The notes beneath the pieces are model-generated. The model was not told where the DNA came from and ran no database searches. It saw only the letters and a program-made list of their open reading frames with translations. DNA of 64,000 nucleotides from Tricholoma matsutake. Taxonomy: Eukaryota > Basidiomycota > Agaricomycetes > Agaricales > Tricholomataceae. Below, piece by piece: positions 41,002-52,300 of this stretch (position 1 is the first letter of the stretch; each line of letters starts with the position of its first letter). The stretch lies in contig AP026539.1 in the NCBI GenBank assembly GCA_026075535.2, positions 7,502,001 through 7,566,000 of the forward strand. Reading direction: 5' to 3'. The translations under genes and the position numbers were made by a program.

Positions 41002-44000
41002 ATGCCAGGTACCACTGAACTTTCCATCTGCTCTGTACTACTAGCCACTTTGAAAAATCAATCTATGCATTTAGATGTCAAAGTGGTAGGGACAGGCAGA
41101 GGAAAAGCCATCAAAACCAAAGCCCTACTTGACTCTGGAGCAGGAGTAATATTCATGAGTCACAAATTCACAGAAAGCAGTGGATTTGAGTTGCACCCCC
41201 TGGAGAAGGTGATCAAGGTCAAGAATGTGGACAGAACCCCAAACAAGAAGGGGGAAATCTCCCACTATGCCAGGGGACTCTTGACGATCAACAGAAGAAC
41301 TTTCCCAATGACCTTCCTCATTGCAGGACTAGGGAAAGAATCCATCATCCTGGGCCTGCTGTGGCTCAGAAGAATCAATCCAGTAATCGACTGGAGAATT
41401 GGAACCTTCCAATTCAGGATGAATGACAAGACCTATCCTGAATTCTCATATGGAAGAGGAAGAACCCTTATCGGGAGGGTACTGACCAAGAAGGCTGACG
41501 ATGAACACCTGTCATGGCACCAGAAGGGAACTGAAAGGAGAAAACCCTTCCAGGAAATGGCAAGAGAAGAATGAAATGAATGGTGCCAAGAAATAGTCGC
41601 AAGGGAGATAGAAAAGATCACCCTCAGGGCAAAGAAACTGACGGTTGCTAAAGAACAGTGGACACTGTGGAAAAAGGCAGCCACCCAAGAAACAGAGAAA
41701 ATAGCCCTCGGGAAAGAGGAGAATCAACTGGCACTGGCCCGAATAGTTGCAAAAGCAAGGGAAAAGATAGCCCAGAAAAGCAAGAAAGAAGAACTGATGA
41801 AGGAAGAACCGCAAGAGCAATGCCGAAGAGTCATCAGCAAGGCAAAACTGATGGGAGTCCTCCTCCATGAAGAACCAAGAACAAGCAAGATGCCCATCAA
41901 GACAAGAAAAGCGACAATCGAAGAAATTGATGATGAAGAGATCATGATCATGACTCTTCAGAACGCAGAGCCCATTGGGCCACAAGACAAAGAAGACACT
42001 GGGAAGGAAAACCCAGCACAGGCAAACCATGAACAGGCAATGGAACAGGCAATGGAACAACTGGAAAAGACACCCAAACAAGAGATTGCAGACGATGAGC
42101 TACTGGTTGCCTACATCCGAGGAGAACCCATCATCAGAATATTCGAACTGACTAAGATGCCACTGACAGAGGAGTATGATGAGCCAAGGTACAGATACTC
42201 CCAGATGACAAAGACAATCTCTTGGATCGTGAAGGCAAAAGGATCACCGTGATATGCATACAGACAGAATATCTGGATTAGGGCAAAAACATCGGTCTCA
42301 CAGCACCTGATGCATAAGAAGGAAGGAGATGCTGAACAGAAGACCCTGGATGAACTACTCCCCAAACAGTACAAGGAGTACCGATGGATATTTGAAAAGG
42401 AAGCATCAGAAAGATTCCCAGAATCAAGACCCTGGGATCATGCAATCAAACTGAAACCAGACTTTGTGGCAAAGGATTGCAGGGTTTACCCATTATCACC
42501 AGTAGAACAGAAGAAGCTCGACAAGTTTCTCGATGAGAGCCTGGAAAAAGGATACATCCGACCATCAAAATTGCCCATGGCATCGCCATTCTTCTTCATT
42601 GCGAAGAAGGACTCAGATGCCCTGAGACCATGTCAGGACTACAGGTACTTGAATAATGGAACAATCAAGAACACCTACCCACTGCCACTGGTAGGAGACC
42701 TGTTGGATAAACTAAGAGGGGCGAAATGGTTCACGAAGTTGGACATCCGATGGGGGTATCACAACGTCAGAATCAAGGATGGAGATCAATGGAAGGCAGC
42801 CTTCAAAACAAACAGAGGGCTGTTTGAACCAATGGTGATGTTCTTTGGAATATGCAACTCACCAGCAACCTTCCAGGCAATGATGAACGAGATCTTCTGT
42901 GACATGATAGGAGAAGGATGGCTCATGATTTACATGGATGACATCCTGATATTCTCCAAGGATCAGAATGAACACCAGGAAAGGATGAAGAGGGTACTGC
43001 AAAGACTGGCAGAAAATGACCTGTACCTGAAGCCAGAGAAATGCAAGTTTGACATCCACAAAGTGGAATTCTTGGGTCTGATCATCCAACCCAACGAAAT
43101 TGCAATGGACAATACAAAACTGGCAGGTATACAAGATTGGCCCACCCCAACAAACGTAAAGGCAGTCAGATCTTTCCTGGGATTTGGAAATTTCTACAGG
43201 AAATTCATTGGACATTTCACAGAGACAAGCAGACCGCTTAATGAACTGACAAAGAAGGACAAGATGTTTAACTGGACAATGGAATGTGAACAGGCCTTTC
43301 AAATATTGAAAAAGAAATTCACAGAAGCACTGGTACTGCTGATGCCAGACCCGACAAAACCATTCACCATTGAATCAGATGCCTCAAAACATGCAACAGG
43401 AGGAGTGCTGAGACAAAGAGATACAAATGGGAACTGGCATCCGTGCAGATATATATTGCATGCACTAACACCAATGGAACAGAACTACGAGAATTACGAC
43501 AGGGAACTACTAGTGATAGTACAATTGCTAGAGACCTGGAGACACTACCTACTGGGTTCAGGACACCCAGTGGTAATCCTGTCAGACCACAAGAACTTGA
43601 CATATTTCTGGACAGTGCAGAAGCTGAACAGACAACAGGCAAGGTGGAGCTTATTCCTATTGGAATTCAACTTGCAACTCATCCATGTGTCTGGATCACA
43701 GATGGTGCAGAGCGATGTGTTATCACGGAGAGTGGACCACATACCAGCAGAAGACAATGATAATGAAGATGTCACAATGCTGCCAGAAATGGTATTTGTA
43801 AAATTCATTGATACAGAAATGCATGATCTACTCGCAGGGAGCATCATGAAAGACGACCTGGTGAAAAGTGCAATTGAGGCACTAAAGACCAAAGGAACAC
43901 CGCCGATAAAATTGGCATTGGAAGACTGGAAGATAGAAGACGGCCTTCTATTCTTCCAAGACAGGTGCTACATCCCTGACAATGGAGATCTACAAAAGAA

Positions 44001-45258
44001 GCTGGTGCAAAAGTACCACAAAAGAGTAACCAGTGGACACCCAGGACAATGGCAAACAACCAAAATGATCAGGAGAGACTACTGGTGGCTGGGGATGATG
44101 ACATACATCAAGAACTACATTGCTGGATGCACAATATGCCAGCAGATGAAGGTCAACATGCACCCAACGACCCCCCCACTACAACCGATCAAATCTGAAG
44201 CGACAAGACCATTCGCAATGGTGACGACAGATTTCATAACCGACCTACTGGAGTCCAATGATTATGATGCACTCATGGTCATGGTAGACCATGGACTTAT
44301 GAAGGGGGTAATTTTTATCCCTTGCAGGAAAACTGTGGATGCATTGGGAGTGGCCACCCTCTACCTAGACAATGTCTACAAACGATTTGGCCTCCCAGAC
44401 AAGATCATCTCTGACAGAGATCCCAGATTCACCTCGCAGCTCTTCCAGGAGCTAGGAAGATTGCTTGGAATCAAGCTGGCAATGAGCACAGCATACCATC
44501 CCCAGACCAATGGGGAGACAGAACAGGTGAATCAAGAAGTAGAGGTATACCTGCAGATCTTCTGCTCGAACAACCAGGAGAATTGGAAGCACCTCCTCCT
44601 GACCATGGAGTTCATGCACAACCAGAGGATGCACTCCATACAGAAGAACTCCCCGTTCTACCTCATGATGGGCTATGAGCCCAAGGTGATCCCACTCCCC
44701 TACCTGAAAACAAACATACCGGCCATAGAGAAGTGAATCATCGCACTGCAACAGGCCTGAGATGAAGCAAAGGCAATGCACAAGTTAGCCAGACAGATGA
44801 TGGTGGAAAGGACAACAAGACACTTCACCCCATTCAAAGAAGGAGACAGAGTGTGGCTAGAAGTGAAGAACCTCAAGACGACACATGCAATGAGGAAGCT
44901 TGCACCAAAGAGAGAAGGACCATTCACCATTGAGAAGGTCCTGAGCTCACTCTCCTACCGACTGAAGTTACCAGAACAGTGGAAAATACACCTGGTATTC
45001 CACGCGGCACTCCTTTCCCCATATAAAGAAACCAAGACACATGGACCAAACTTCCCAGAACCACCACCTGATCTGATAGAAGGCAAATCAGAGTATGAAG
45101 TGGAAGTGATCATCGGACATAAGAAGAAAGGAAGGACCATGCACTTCTTAGTGAAGTGGGTCGGATACCCAACCTTGGAGAACTCATGGGAACCCGAAGG
45201 AAACCTGAAACATGCCAAGAGAATCCTTGGGGCATATAAACAGCAACAACAGCTGTAG
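41002..45258 (+). pseudogene. Gypsy3 pol: protease, RT, RNase H, integrase, chromodomain
   Basis: A single frame spans the whole region, broken only by TGA at 41572, 42250, 44734 and 44758. The protease has LLDSGAGVIFMS (about 41130). A charged linker follows (41575-42250). The 808-codon open part (42310-44736) holds RT with KLDIRWGYHNV and YMDDIL (about residue 207), then RNase H with ESDASKHATG (about 354). The integrase zinc region has HPGQWQTTKMIRRDYWW and CTICQQMK. The integrase acidic residues lie in TTDFI, SDRDPRF and TNGETEQ. The C-terminal part (44776-45258) has FKEGDRVWL and a chromodomain, YEVEVIIGHKKKGRTMHFLV followed by KWVGYPTLENSWEP. It ends at a natural TAG. Confidence 0.93.
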
Positions 45259-45397
45259 AACCCCCAGACCAGAACACCCACCAAACCGAATACAAAGAAA
45301 ACACGAGATGTTCCCCACCCCATCACCACTGCACACACAGAATCAACTATGAACCACAGAGAGGACTGGACAGGCAGTCATCAACCAGGGACCACAA

Positions 45398-45817
45398 ATG
45401 AGCATACCCCCAGGCAGACCCTCTTGGTTATGCCCACATGGGATTCCCTTCTGGATAACAAGGGATGACTGGATCAGGAGGGTGTCCTCGACCTGTCCCA
45501 AATGCTGCCTCTTTGCTTGGAGGAGCATGAAGGCAGACCTCACTTGGGTGAGGACACAGTTTGAGGAATGGTGCTTCAAAGGAGAACTTGACGATGAAGA
45601 CTATCTCCCTGAGGACTTCTACGTTGACTGGACGGGGCTTTGCCCTGGCATGAGGCCACTAGCGGGTGTGAGCAGACCCCTGTGGATTGACCTCCAGTGG
45701 AATGCCCACTATGATGAAGAGAGCGGATACGGGCTGGCAAAGAGGCTCCTGCTCGGAGAACATGGAGAACTGGGAACACTGCTATGCTCCAACCAATTCC
45801 CCCACACCCCGATCTGA
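45398..45817 (+). CDS. Extra ORF between pol and the 3' LTR of Gypsy3
   Basis: This open frame of 139 codons starts at the ATG at 45398 and has no internal stop, unlike gag and pol of the same element. It encodes CPKCCLFAWRSMKADLTWV, then an acidic stretch (GELDDEDYLPEDFYVDW) and WIDLQWNAHYDEESGYG. I do not recognise the family. No signal peptide or membrane segment is seen. It might be an accessory protein of this Gypsy lineage or a chance ORF. Expression would need a subgenomic or spliced transcript, since pol ends 140 bp upstream in another context. Confidence 0.45.
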   Translation: MSIPPGRPSWLCPHGIPFWITRDDWIRRVSSTCPKCCLFAWRSMKADLTWVRTQFEEWCFKGELDDEDYLPEDFYVDWTGLCPGMRPLAGVSRPLWIDLQWNAHYDEESGYGLAKRLLLGEHGELGTLLCSNQFPHTPI

Positions 45818-45847
45818 CAAGATAGTAATTGAAGTCAGTGACTTTGA

Positions 45848-45864
45848 AGATAGAGAGAGGGTGA
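45848..45864 (+). promoter_or_regulatory. Polypurine tract of Gypsy3
   Basis: GATAGAGAGAGGGTGA lies immediately upstream of the 3' LTR start TGTTATGAC. Confidence 0.75.
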
Positions 45865-46468
45865 TGTTATGACTTTGCTTTTGTAACCTGCAATGACTAA
45901 AGCATACTCCAGCGAGACCAGGTATTTCATTTTTCTTTCCCTCCACTCATGACATGACCCAGACTGATAGGGACCCTCCGATCTGACTCCCACTGATTGA
46001 CTGGCTGTGTTGCAGCAGTCCTTGACATCGGATGCCTCATGCCAGGCATGAGGCTTATTGTTCTATTGTTCTTTCTATTATTACTTGACAAGGATCTTGT
46101 ATTCCGATTGGACAATAGACATCTCTGAACCATATACAAGCTACAGTAATACTGCCTGTATTTCTTAGCTTGACCTAATTCAAACAACGGTCTTAAACTC
46201 AATCTGAACAACTTGACAACTCAGAAAGTCTCTGAGTTGTGATTACTCAAACTCAACAGTTGGAAAGCCTCCAACTGTGATACATGAACTGATGGTCTAC
46301 TCAGAAAGCCTCTGAGTATGGACAGCCATAACAACTTGAGGAAGTACCCAAGTGAAGGCCGAGGCCCAATACACTAGGAAAGCCTCCTAGTGTAATACCA
46401 ACACAGTTGGAAAGCCTCCAATTGTGACACACAAAACCAAGACTGAGTTGAGACCTATAGTCTTAACA
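45865..46468 (+). repeat. 3' LTR of Gypsy3
   Basis: This 604 bp LTR matches 39231-39848. It lacks the 14-15 bp duplication at CCTTGACATCGGAT, and its TATA motif reads TATACAA. Most differences are C/T or G/A. Confidence 0.92.
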
Positions 46469-46473
46469 CCATG

Positions 46474-46812
46474 TGTGGATGTGTCCAGTGTCTAAGAGGA
46501 AAGGGGTCTGTTGAGTGGAAGCATGGACATGGTTGTTGTACCCAAACTTGGCCAAGGGGAGAAGATCATCCCAATTGTCCTGGTGCTCATTGACAAAGAT
46601 GCAGATGTACTGCTCCAGTTCCTGGTTGACTCGCTCAGTCTGGCTGTCAGTTTGTGGGTGATAGGCAGTTGAAGCAAGGAGTTTGATCCCCAGAAATTGG
46701 TACAACTCGTGAGTGAACTCTGCCACAAACTGAGGGCCATGGTCAGAGAGGAAAGTGCCAGGAAGTCCATGTAATTTCCACGCATGGTGGAGATAGAGTC
46801 GGGTGGCACCCA
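46474..46812 (-). pseudogene. Gypsy2 integrase core, C-terminal half
   Basis: The minus frame reads TRLYLHHAWKLHGLPGTFLS, then the second acidic site in LSDHGPQF, STAYHPQTD, and the Glu of QTERVNQELE. It joins in frame with MGFEPCQTPSHIE on the other side of Gypsy3. It is separated from the integrase N-terminus by the inverted repeat at 46813-47532. Confidence 0.9.
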
Positions 46813-47532
46813 CACAACAGGCAGGGCAAAACTTTCCCAGAGAGAAAATGTGGAGAAAATGTGGAGAAAATTACCCTTTTTCATGTAGCAAACAAGTAAA
46901 GAAAAACTGGTGAAAATAGATTATTTTCTCTTTATTTTCTCTGCAATCTGCCTAAGGGAAAATATATCATTTGTGTGTAGAGAAAAAAAGGGGAATCTGA
47001 AGTGAAAAGAACTTATTTCCTCTTGATTTCCCCCTGATTTTTTCCTAGGAAAAAAAAGGTATATTTCCTGCAAGAGCAAATCAGAAATCTCTGGAGAATA
47101 CAAGTTATTTCTTACAAATTTTGGCCTAGAAAATTGCATGTGGAAAAGTGTAATTTTCTCCTCATGTTTGCCAGATTTTCACCTGGAGAAAATTACACTT
47201 TTCTGCATGCAATTTTCTAGGCCAAAATTTGTAAGAAATAACTTGTATTCTCCAGAGATTTCTGATTTGCTCTTGCAGGAAATATAACTTTTTTTCCTAG
47301 GAAAAAATTAGGGGGAAATCAAGAGGAAATAAGTTCTTTTCACTTTAGATTCCCCTTTTTTTCTCTCCACACAAATGATATATTTTCCCATAGGCAGATT
47401 GCAGAGAAAATAAAGAGAAAATAATCTATTTTCACCAGTTTTTCTTTACATGTTTGCTACATGAAAAAGGGTAATTTTCTCCACATTTTCTCCACATTTT
47501 CTCTCTGGGAAAGTTTTGCCCTGGCTGTTGTG
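46813..47532. mobile_element. 720 bp foldback (inverted repeat) element
   Basis: Two arms of about 349 bp (46813-47161 and 47185-47532) are near-perfect reverse complements, with only about ten mismatches, around a 23 bp loop (47162-47184). Arm ends read CAGGGCAAAACTTTCCCAG, similar to hAT-type termini. The interior is AT-rich with recurrent ATTTTCTC. No coding capacity is seen. The outermost bases ACAACAGG and GCTGTTGT are inverted relative to each other, and no direct target duplication is visible. It splits the Gypsy2 integrase. Confidence 0.85.
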
Positions 47533-48054
47533 CTAGGGCACTGATAGTGGTGTGAGTGGGAATGAAGTGAGCATGTTTTCCCACTGAATCAACTGTGCAC
47601 ATCATCACATCAAACCCATTTGACTGTGGCAACTCCACCACAAAGTCAACACTGACAACATCCCAACGACTCTCTGGAACAGGAAGAGGGTGTAGCTTGC
47701 CAATGGGTTTGCGATGAGGAATCTTGGTGCATAAGCAAAGGTCACAAGTACAACAATACTGACCAATGAGATGTGGCATTTGTGGCCACCAATAATTCTG
47801 TGAGGTGAGCTCCAAGGTCTTCCAGCATCCAGGATGACTGGCAATCTGTGAGTCATGGTGTTGGGATATGATGCACCGGCGAAGGTCTGGGTCATTGGGG
47901 ATGTAGATGTGATCCCTGAAATACAACAAGTCCTCCTTTTCAGCCCACTCTGCTGCACACAAGGAAAGGGTAGATCCCTTCCTCAGTTCTTCACCAGCTC
48001 AGGCAACAACATCCTCTGGTAAACCACTACAGTTTGCACAATGAATGTTGCATA
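47533..48054 (-). pseudogene. Gypsy2 integrase N-terminal half
   Basis: The frame holds EEDLLYFRDHIYIP-like sequence, then the HHCC zinc domain (HHDSQIASHPG, YWWPQM, CDLCLCTK). The first catalytic Asp lies in VVSVDFVVELP. One TGA stop lies upstream at about 47996-48000. The hAT-like unit at 48055 separates it from RNase H. Confidence 0.88.
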
Positions 48055-48452
48055 TAGTGTTTAAAAGTCCAGTTCACGCAACCACAAAAAACGGCCAACT
48101 GAACCGAACTGAACCGGCAGTCCAGTCTTTTTATCGGTTGCAGTCTTAGATATTAAAAGTTTATATAAACTGATGAAAACCAGTTTATTTACATGTAGTA
48201 TATACCAATCTATATCTATAGTACAAAGTAATATAATAAGTTAATAACTAATAATGGGGCATGCCCAAGTTAAAAAGATCATGAAAAGCATGGGTTTATA
48301 TACCCTGTAGGTGCATGGACCATTTGGTCATGTTTGCACCCAAACGGAAAAGTGGTGCCACTTGCAAACACCACTCCTACGACCAGTGACAACATCAACA
48401 ACAATGGTGGACACTGAGACCAAATGCACAGTGGCCCAAACAATGACTAGAA
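48055..48452. mobile_element. hAT-like unit, family TAGTG, TSD GTTGCATA/CTTGCATA
   Basis: The left end TAGTGTTTAAAAGTCCAG matches the hAT-like element at 9453. An internal block (GGTTTATATAC, GCATGGACCATTTGGTCATG) also matches 9740-9790. The right end stops at GGCCCAAACAATGACTAGAA, within the hairpin that precedes the intron-like module, and has no inverted terminus. The 8 bp flanks match at 7 of 8. Excision rejoins the Gypsy2 frame exactly. Confidence 0.82.
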
Positions 48453-50177
48453 CTTGCATAGAATGTCCTGCTCCTCACCCTGGGGTGCAATGCCTTCCAG
48501 TGCCCAAATGGTGAACAGGTCTGGCTGCAACAACACAATGTTTTGATTGTCATCACTGCCATCCCCATGGTCTGCATGTTGGGAGAGGGCATCAGTCTTC
48601 CCCATGCTGCGACCCAGATACAGGGACCAATGAGCTTGATGACAGTTCAATTTCTTGGCCATCATAAAGTACTCCAGATTCTTGTGATCCATCCCAATTT
48701 GCACCTTGTGTTGGGCACCCTCAAGGAAGTGTCGCCATTTCCGAGTATGCATATTATTGCCAACATCTACTTGTCATGGATCTTGTAGTTTTGCTCTACA
48801 GCACTAAGGCTTTTGGAGTAGAATGCAACAGGATGCCACTTCTGGTCCTCTGGAGACTGCTGAGACAACATGGCACCTATTGCAAAGTCAGAACTGTCAG
48901 CTTCTACACAAAAAGGGTATGAATCATCAGCAAAGGTAAGAATGGGAGTGGAAGTGACTATCTCCTTAAGCTTTTCGAATGCCTCCTGTTGTGCATAATC
49001 CCATCTCCATGCCTCCTTTCCTGTCAAGTTGAACAGTGGTTGTGCATGATGTAAGAAATCTTTGATAAAATGCCAATAGAAATTGATGAGGCCCAGGAAA
49101 GACTGCACCTCTTTCTTGTGCATGGGCATTGGCCAAGCTGTGACCCCATTCACCTTGATAGGATCCATCTCCACCTGACCCTCTGAGATAATCAGGCTGA
49201 GGTACTCAATCTTGGTCTTCTCAAACTTGCACTTGTCCTGATGAAGGTAGAGTTTGTACCATTGAAGTCATTCCAGGACAAGGCACATTATGCAATGGTG
49301 CTCTTCAACCATGCAAGTGAAGATGAGGATGTCGTCGAGATAGATACAAACAATGCCTTCAAGGATGAGGTTGTGGAAGATGTTGTTCATCATGGTCTGA
49401 AAGGTGGCAGGACTATTAGTAAGGCCAAAGAACATGATGAGTGGTTCAAAAAGACCATGGTCGGTACAAAAGGCTGCCTTCCACTCATCTCCCTCCTTTA
49501 TCCTCACATTATTGTAACCCCAATGGACGTCAAGCTTGGTAAAGTATCAGGCTCTATGGAGCTGGCTCACAAGTTTGGAGATGAGAGGTAATGGGTAGCA
49601 ATTTTTGATCGTGATGTTGTTGAGCCTTCTGTAGTCTTGAACCGGTTGAAGTGAGCCATCCTTCTTCTTGACAAAGAAAAAGGAAGAGTCCATGGGTGAC
49701 TTCGATGGTCAAATACATCCAGCGGCCAGGTGCTCGTCGATGAACTGGTCAAGCTGTCACTGTTCTTCAGGAGGAGAGGATAGACCTTGCAGGATAAAGG
49801 GGTTTCACAGGGAGTGAGTTCAATCACATGATCCCATGGCTTGCACGCAAGGAGAGAGTCAAACAATTCCTTGGAGAACATGTCCCTGAACTCATGGAGA
49901 TGAGGAAGCAAGGAATCAGTAGAGGATTTAGCAGCATTGTTTTTGTGGAAGGTCTCAGTGAGGTGTTGGGATATGTTCAATGTAGCACACACCTCATGCG
50001 ATGGATGAATCACAGTGTAGAAGATCTGATCACCTTCCTCTACTTCCTCTGGCTCCTCTTCATCATCATCTGAGTTTGGCATCAGATCAGGAACCCCCTC
50101 TAACTCCACCTCAGGCACAGGCATGGGTCTGGCACAACACTTCCAAGTGTGTTGTACTGAGGCCCTTTGTCCATGGC
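48453..50177 (-). pseudogene. Gypsy2 reverse transcriptase and RNase H
   Basis: From right to left the frames give a Glu-rich linker (PDLMPNSDDDEEEPEEVEEG), the RT entry (KPWDHVIELTP), then [16 protein letters not shown] and the catalytic YLDDILIF (about 49320). The thumb has SFLGLINFYWHFI. RNase H follows with CVEADSSDFAIGAMLSQ and WHPVAFYSKSLS, and the tail has DALSQHADHG. Frame changes at about 48755 and 49510-49570 disrupt it. It is the best reference for the split Gypsy1 polymerase. Confidence 0.88.
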
Positions 50178-50735
50178 TGTCAAGACCAATTTTCTTGACC
50201 AGCTTTCCAATTGTTTTCCACCACCCTTCCCGGCCACCTTGCATCACAGCCCACCTCCTATCAGCAGCACTGCCTAGAGTTGAAATTCTCTCATTTCCAA
50301 TTCGATGAAATGGTTTCAGGATATTTGCCTTGGAGGCTGTTTTGCAAATTATCACAGCCTCAGAAACTCCAATCACCTCTGGCCTTTAGTATTTAAGTAT
50401 TTAAGCTAGCTACTTTCATCTTGTATTAGCCAGTTTGTAAACCAACCAAGTCACCCACTTAATTCCAACCAAATTATGCTCCAAATATTCTCTTAAGTTT
50501 ATCTCAAACTTTAGCTCATCCTCTTTGGAAATTCCCCAGACCTCTGATCTTCCTCTTTACCTTTGTCTTGAAATTAGGACACTTGATGAGGAGAAGGGCA
50601 CAACTTCTTATAAGTTGAAGCCAAGTCCTTTCTGTCCCCACACTTGGTATGGCACCTCAAGTAAACCTTGCCCCAGAATCCTGTTGGGTTCCCTGCCCTG
50701 CTTGATCCATCCTTATCAACTCTTACCATCTGGGT
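50178..50735 (+). repeat. 5' LTR of Gypsy4
   Basis: The LTR starts TGTCAAGACCAATTTTCTTG, interrupting the Gypsy2 pol linker. It shares GAAGGGCACA.CTTCTTA.AAG.TGAAGCC (about 50594-50625) with the solo LTR at 62015-62675. The 3' boundary, placed near GGGTACA, is uncertain by up to about 100 bp. Confidence 0.6.
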
Positions 50736-50847
50736 ACAACCAGAAATCTGATGACTTCCTTCCTCCAGCTCAGAACTTAGCAGTATTTACAAACTTGCAC
50801 TTCTCTCATCAAAGCCATCCCATCTTCTATCTTCCAAAAACCTTCCT

Positions 50848-52300
50848 ATGACTCCCACTGAATCACAGACTCAATGAACTACAAGAAACTCCCACCCTGC
50901 TGGCACGGTACCAGGTTTATCAGCAATCTGCCAATCTATACTTCCTTCCCCTAGGCACACTTTGACTTTTGGTGCATCCACCAGACCATCCAACATCTTC
51001 AGGCAAATTGGTTCTGGAGCACCCTACATCAGTGCAAACCTCATGTCTCAGCCTCTGGAGACCCCTTGGAATACGACTCCACTTGAGTATGTAGAGAATG
51101 TTGGGCAACCTAACCGCTTCAATGAGGAAGGTCCAGGTAAAGAGGATGGACTTCCTGGTGGACCTGACAACCCTAGTGGTCCTGATGGCCCTGGAGATGA
51201 CCCTGATCCTGACGACCCTGCTCTACCTCCCAATGGCAGAAATCCTGACCCAGGAGATAGGTTCCTCAATGCTCTCTTCACCCTCTCGGATAGCCTCTTC
51301 ACCCTCTGGAAGAATCAAGCACCCAAAACTGAGAAAATCAAAGTTTGAGATCCTGACACTTTCGACAGGGCCAATCCCCAGAAACTTTGGGACTTCCTAG
51401 TCTCATGCAACCTTCACTTTTGTGATTGTCCTCAAGTTTTTGCTTCTGACAAAAAGAAGATCCTTTCCTACCTCAAAGGGTCAGCCATTAGCTGGTTTGA
51501 ACCTGGGCTCAATGACCCAACAAATTCTGCTCATTGGATGGGGAACTACAAGGTATTCCTTAGTGAGTTGGAATGTAATTTTGGTCCTCACAACCCTGTG
51601 GGGGACGCAGAGAAAGCCCTTTCAGAACTCACCATGAAGAAAGGTGGATGAATAGTGAAGTATAATGTGGACTTCTGGGAACTAGTGTCCTGGGTCAACT
51701 GGAATGAGGCCACTCTTTGTGACCAGTACTTCCTAGGTCTTCCACTCTGCCTTTGCATAGAAGTACTGTGGGGGGGATGACCCAAAACCTTAGCATCCCT
51801 ATGTTTTAAAGCTCAGGATGCTGACAACATCTATTGGATGCAGGAAGAAGAAACCCACTCAGAAGCAAAGACCACTGGAAATCCTGCACACCCTGGGAAA
51901 AAGGAATGTAAAGGTTCTCCTAGCCTCAATCCCAACTCTAACACTCAGTCCAAACCTCAGCCCTCATCCAGCTCTAACCACACAAACCAATCCTCATCTG
52001 GCAGCTCCTCTGGGTCAAAGAACAACTTCCAGAGGGACAAACCAAAGAATTCTATTTCTGACAAGTTGGGGAAAGAAGGTAAACTAACTGGAGATGAGTG
52101 TGAATGCCACATGAAAGAGGGACTTTGCCTCTACTGCAGCAAGAAAGGACATGGAGCTGGAAATTGTTTGAAGTCCAAAGTGGCCAAGGCTCATGCTGCA
52201 GCAGTCACTGAGTCCAAACTGGACTCTGGGGACCTGAAAAATAGTCTGCAACCCTCAGGAACAAGTTGGCTGCTTACGTCCATCTCAACATGTCCACTGA
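50848..52300 (+). pseudogene. Gypsy4 gag
   Basis: From the Met at 50848 the sequence gives a Pro/Asp/Gly-rich N-terminus (PDNPSGPDGPGDDPDPDD). A capsid region follows with PDTFDRANPQKLWDFLVSC, YLKGSAISWFEPGL and FGPHNPVGDAEKALSELTM. A Ser/Asn-rich linker and a CCHC knuckle, CLYCSKKGHGAGNC, follow at about 52129-52170. Several TGA stops lie at positions where the family usually has Arg, for example just before DPDTF and before IVKYN. The gene is cut off at 52301 by an LTR-like unit, and pol is absent. Confidence 0.82.

Larger units (their letters stand above)
39231..46468 (+). mobile_element. Gypsy3: near-complete chromovirus, TSD CCATG
   Basis: This 7238 bp plus-strand element lies inside the Gypsy2 integrase, with the exact duplication CCATG on both sides (39226-39230 and 46469-46473). 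It has 618 and 604 bp LTRs, a gag frame, a pol frame with protease, RT, RNase H, integrase and chromodomain in order, an extra downstream ORF, and a purine tract. LTR differences are mostly transitions, plus a 14-15 bp duplication in the 5' LTR. Seven premature stops, all TGA, inactivate gag and pol. Confidence 0.95.
38214..50177 (-). mobile_element. Gypsy2: second copy of the Gypsy1 family, nested
   Basis: This minus-strand element has its 3' LTR at 38214-38569. Rightward follow chromodomain, integrase, RNase H, reverse transcriptase and the pol linker, as far as the Gypsy4 LTR at 50178. Gag, protease and the 5' LTR are missing. The left flank TATAC has no partner. Three insertions split it: Gypsy3 (39231-46468), an inverted repeat (46813-47532) and a hAT-like unit (48055-48452). 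Joining across Gypsy3 and the hAT-like unit restores frame exactly. Confidence 0.9.

Noticed and set aside
41433..42081. Antisense frames of up to 189 codons opposite Gypsy3 pol
   Set aside because: They are shadows of the real plus-strand pol frame, which has protease and linker domains. The antisense products are Phe/Leu/Cys-rich without any motif.
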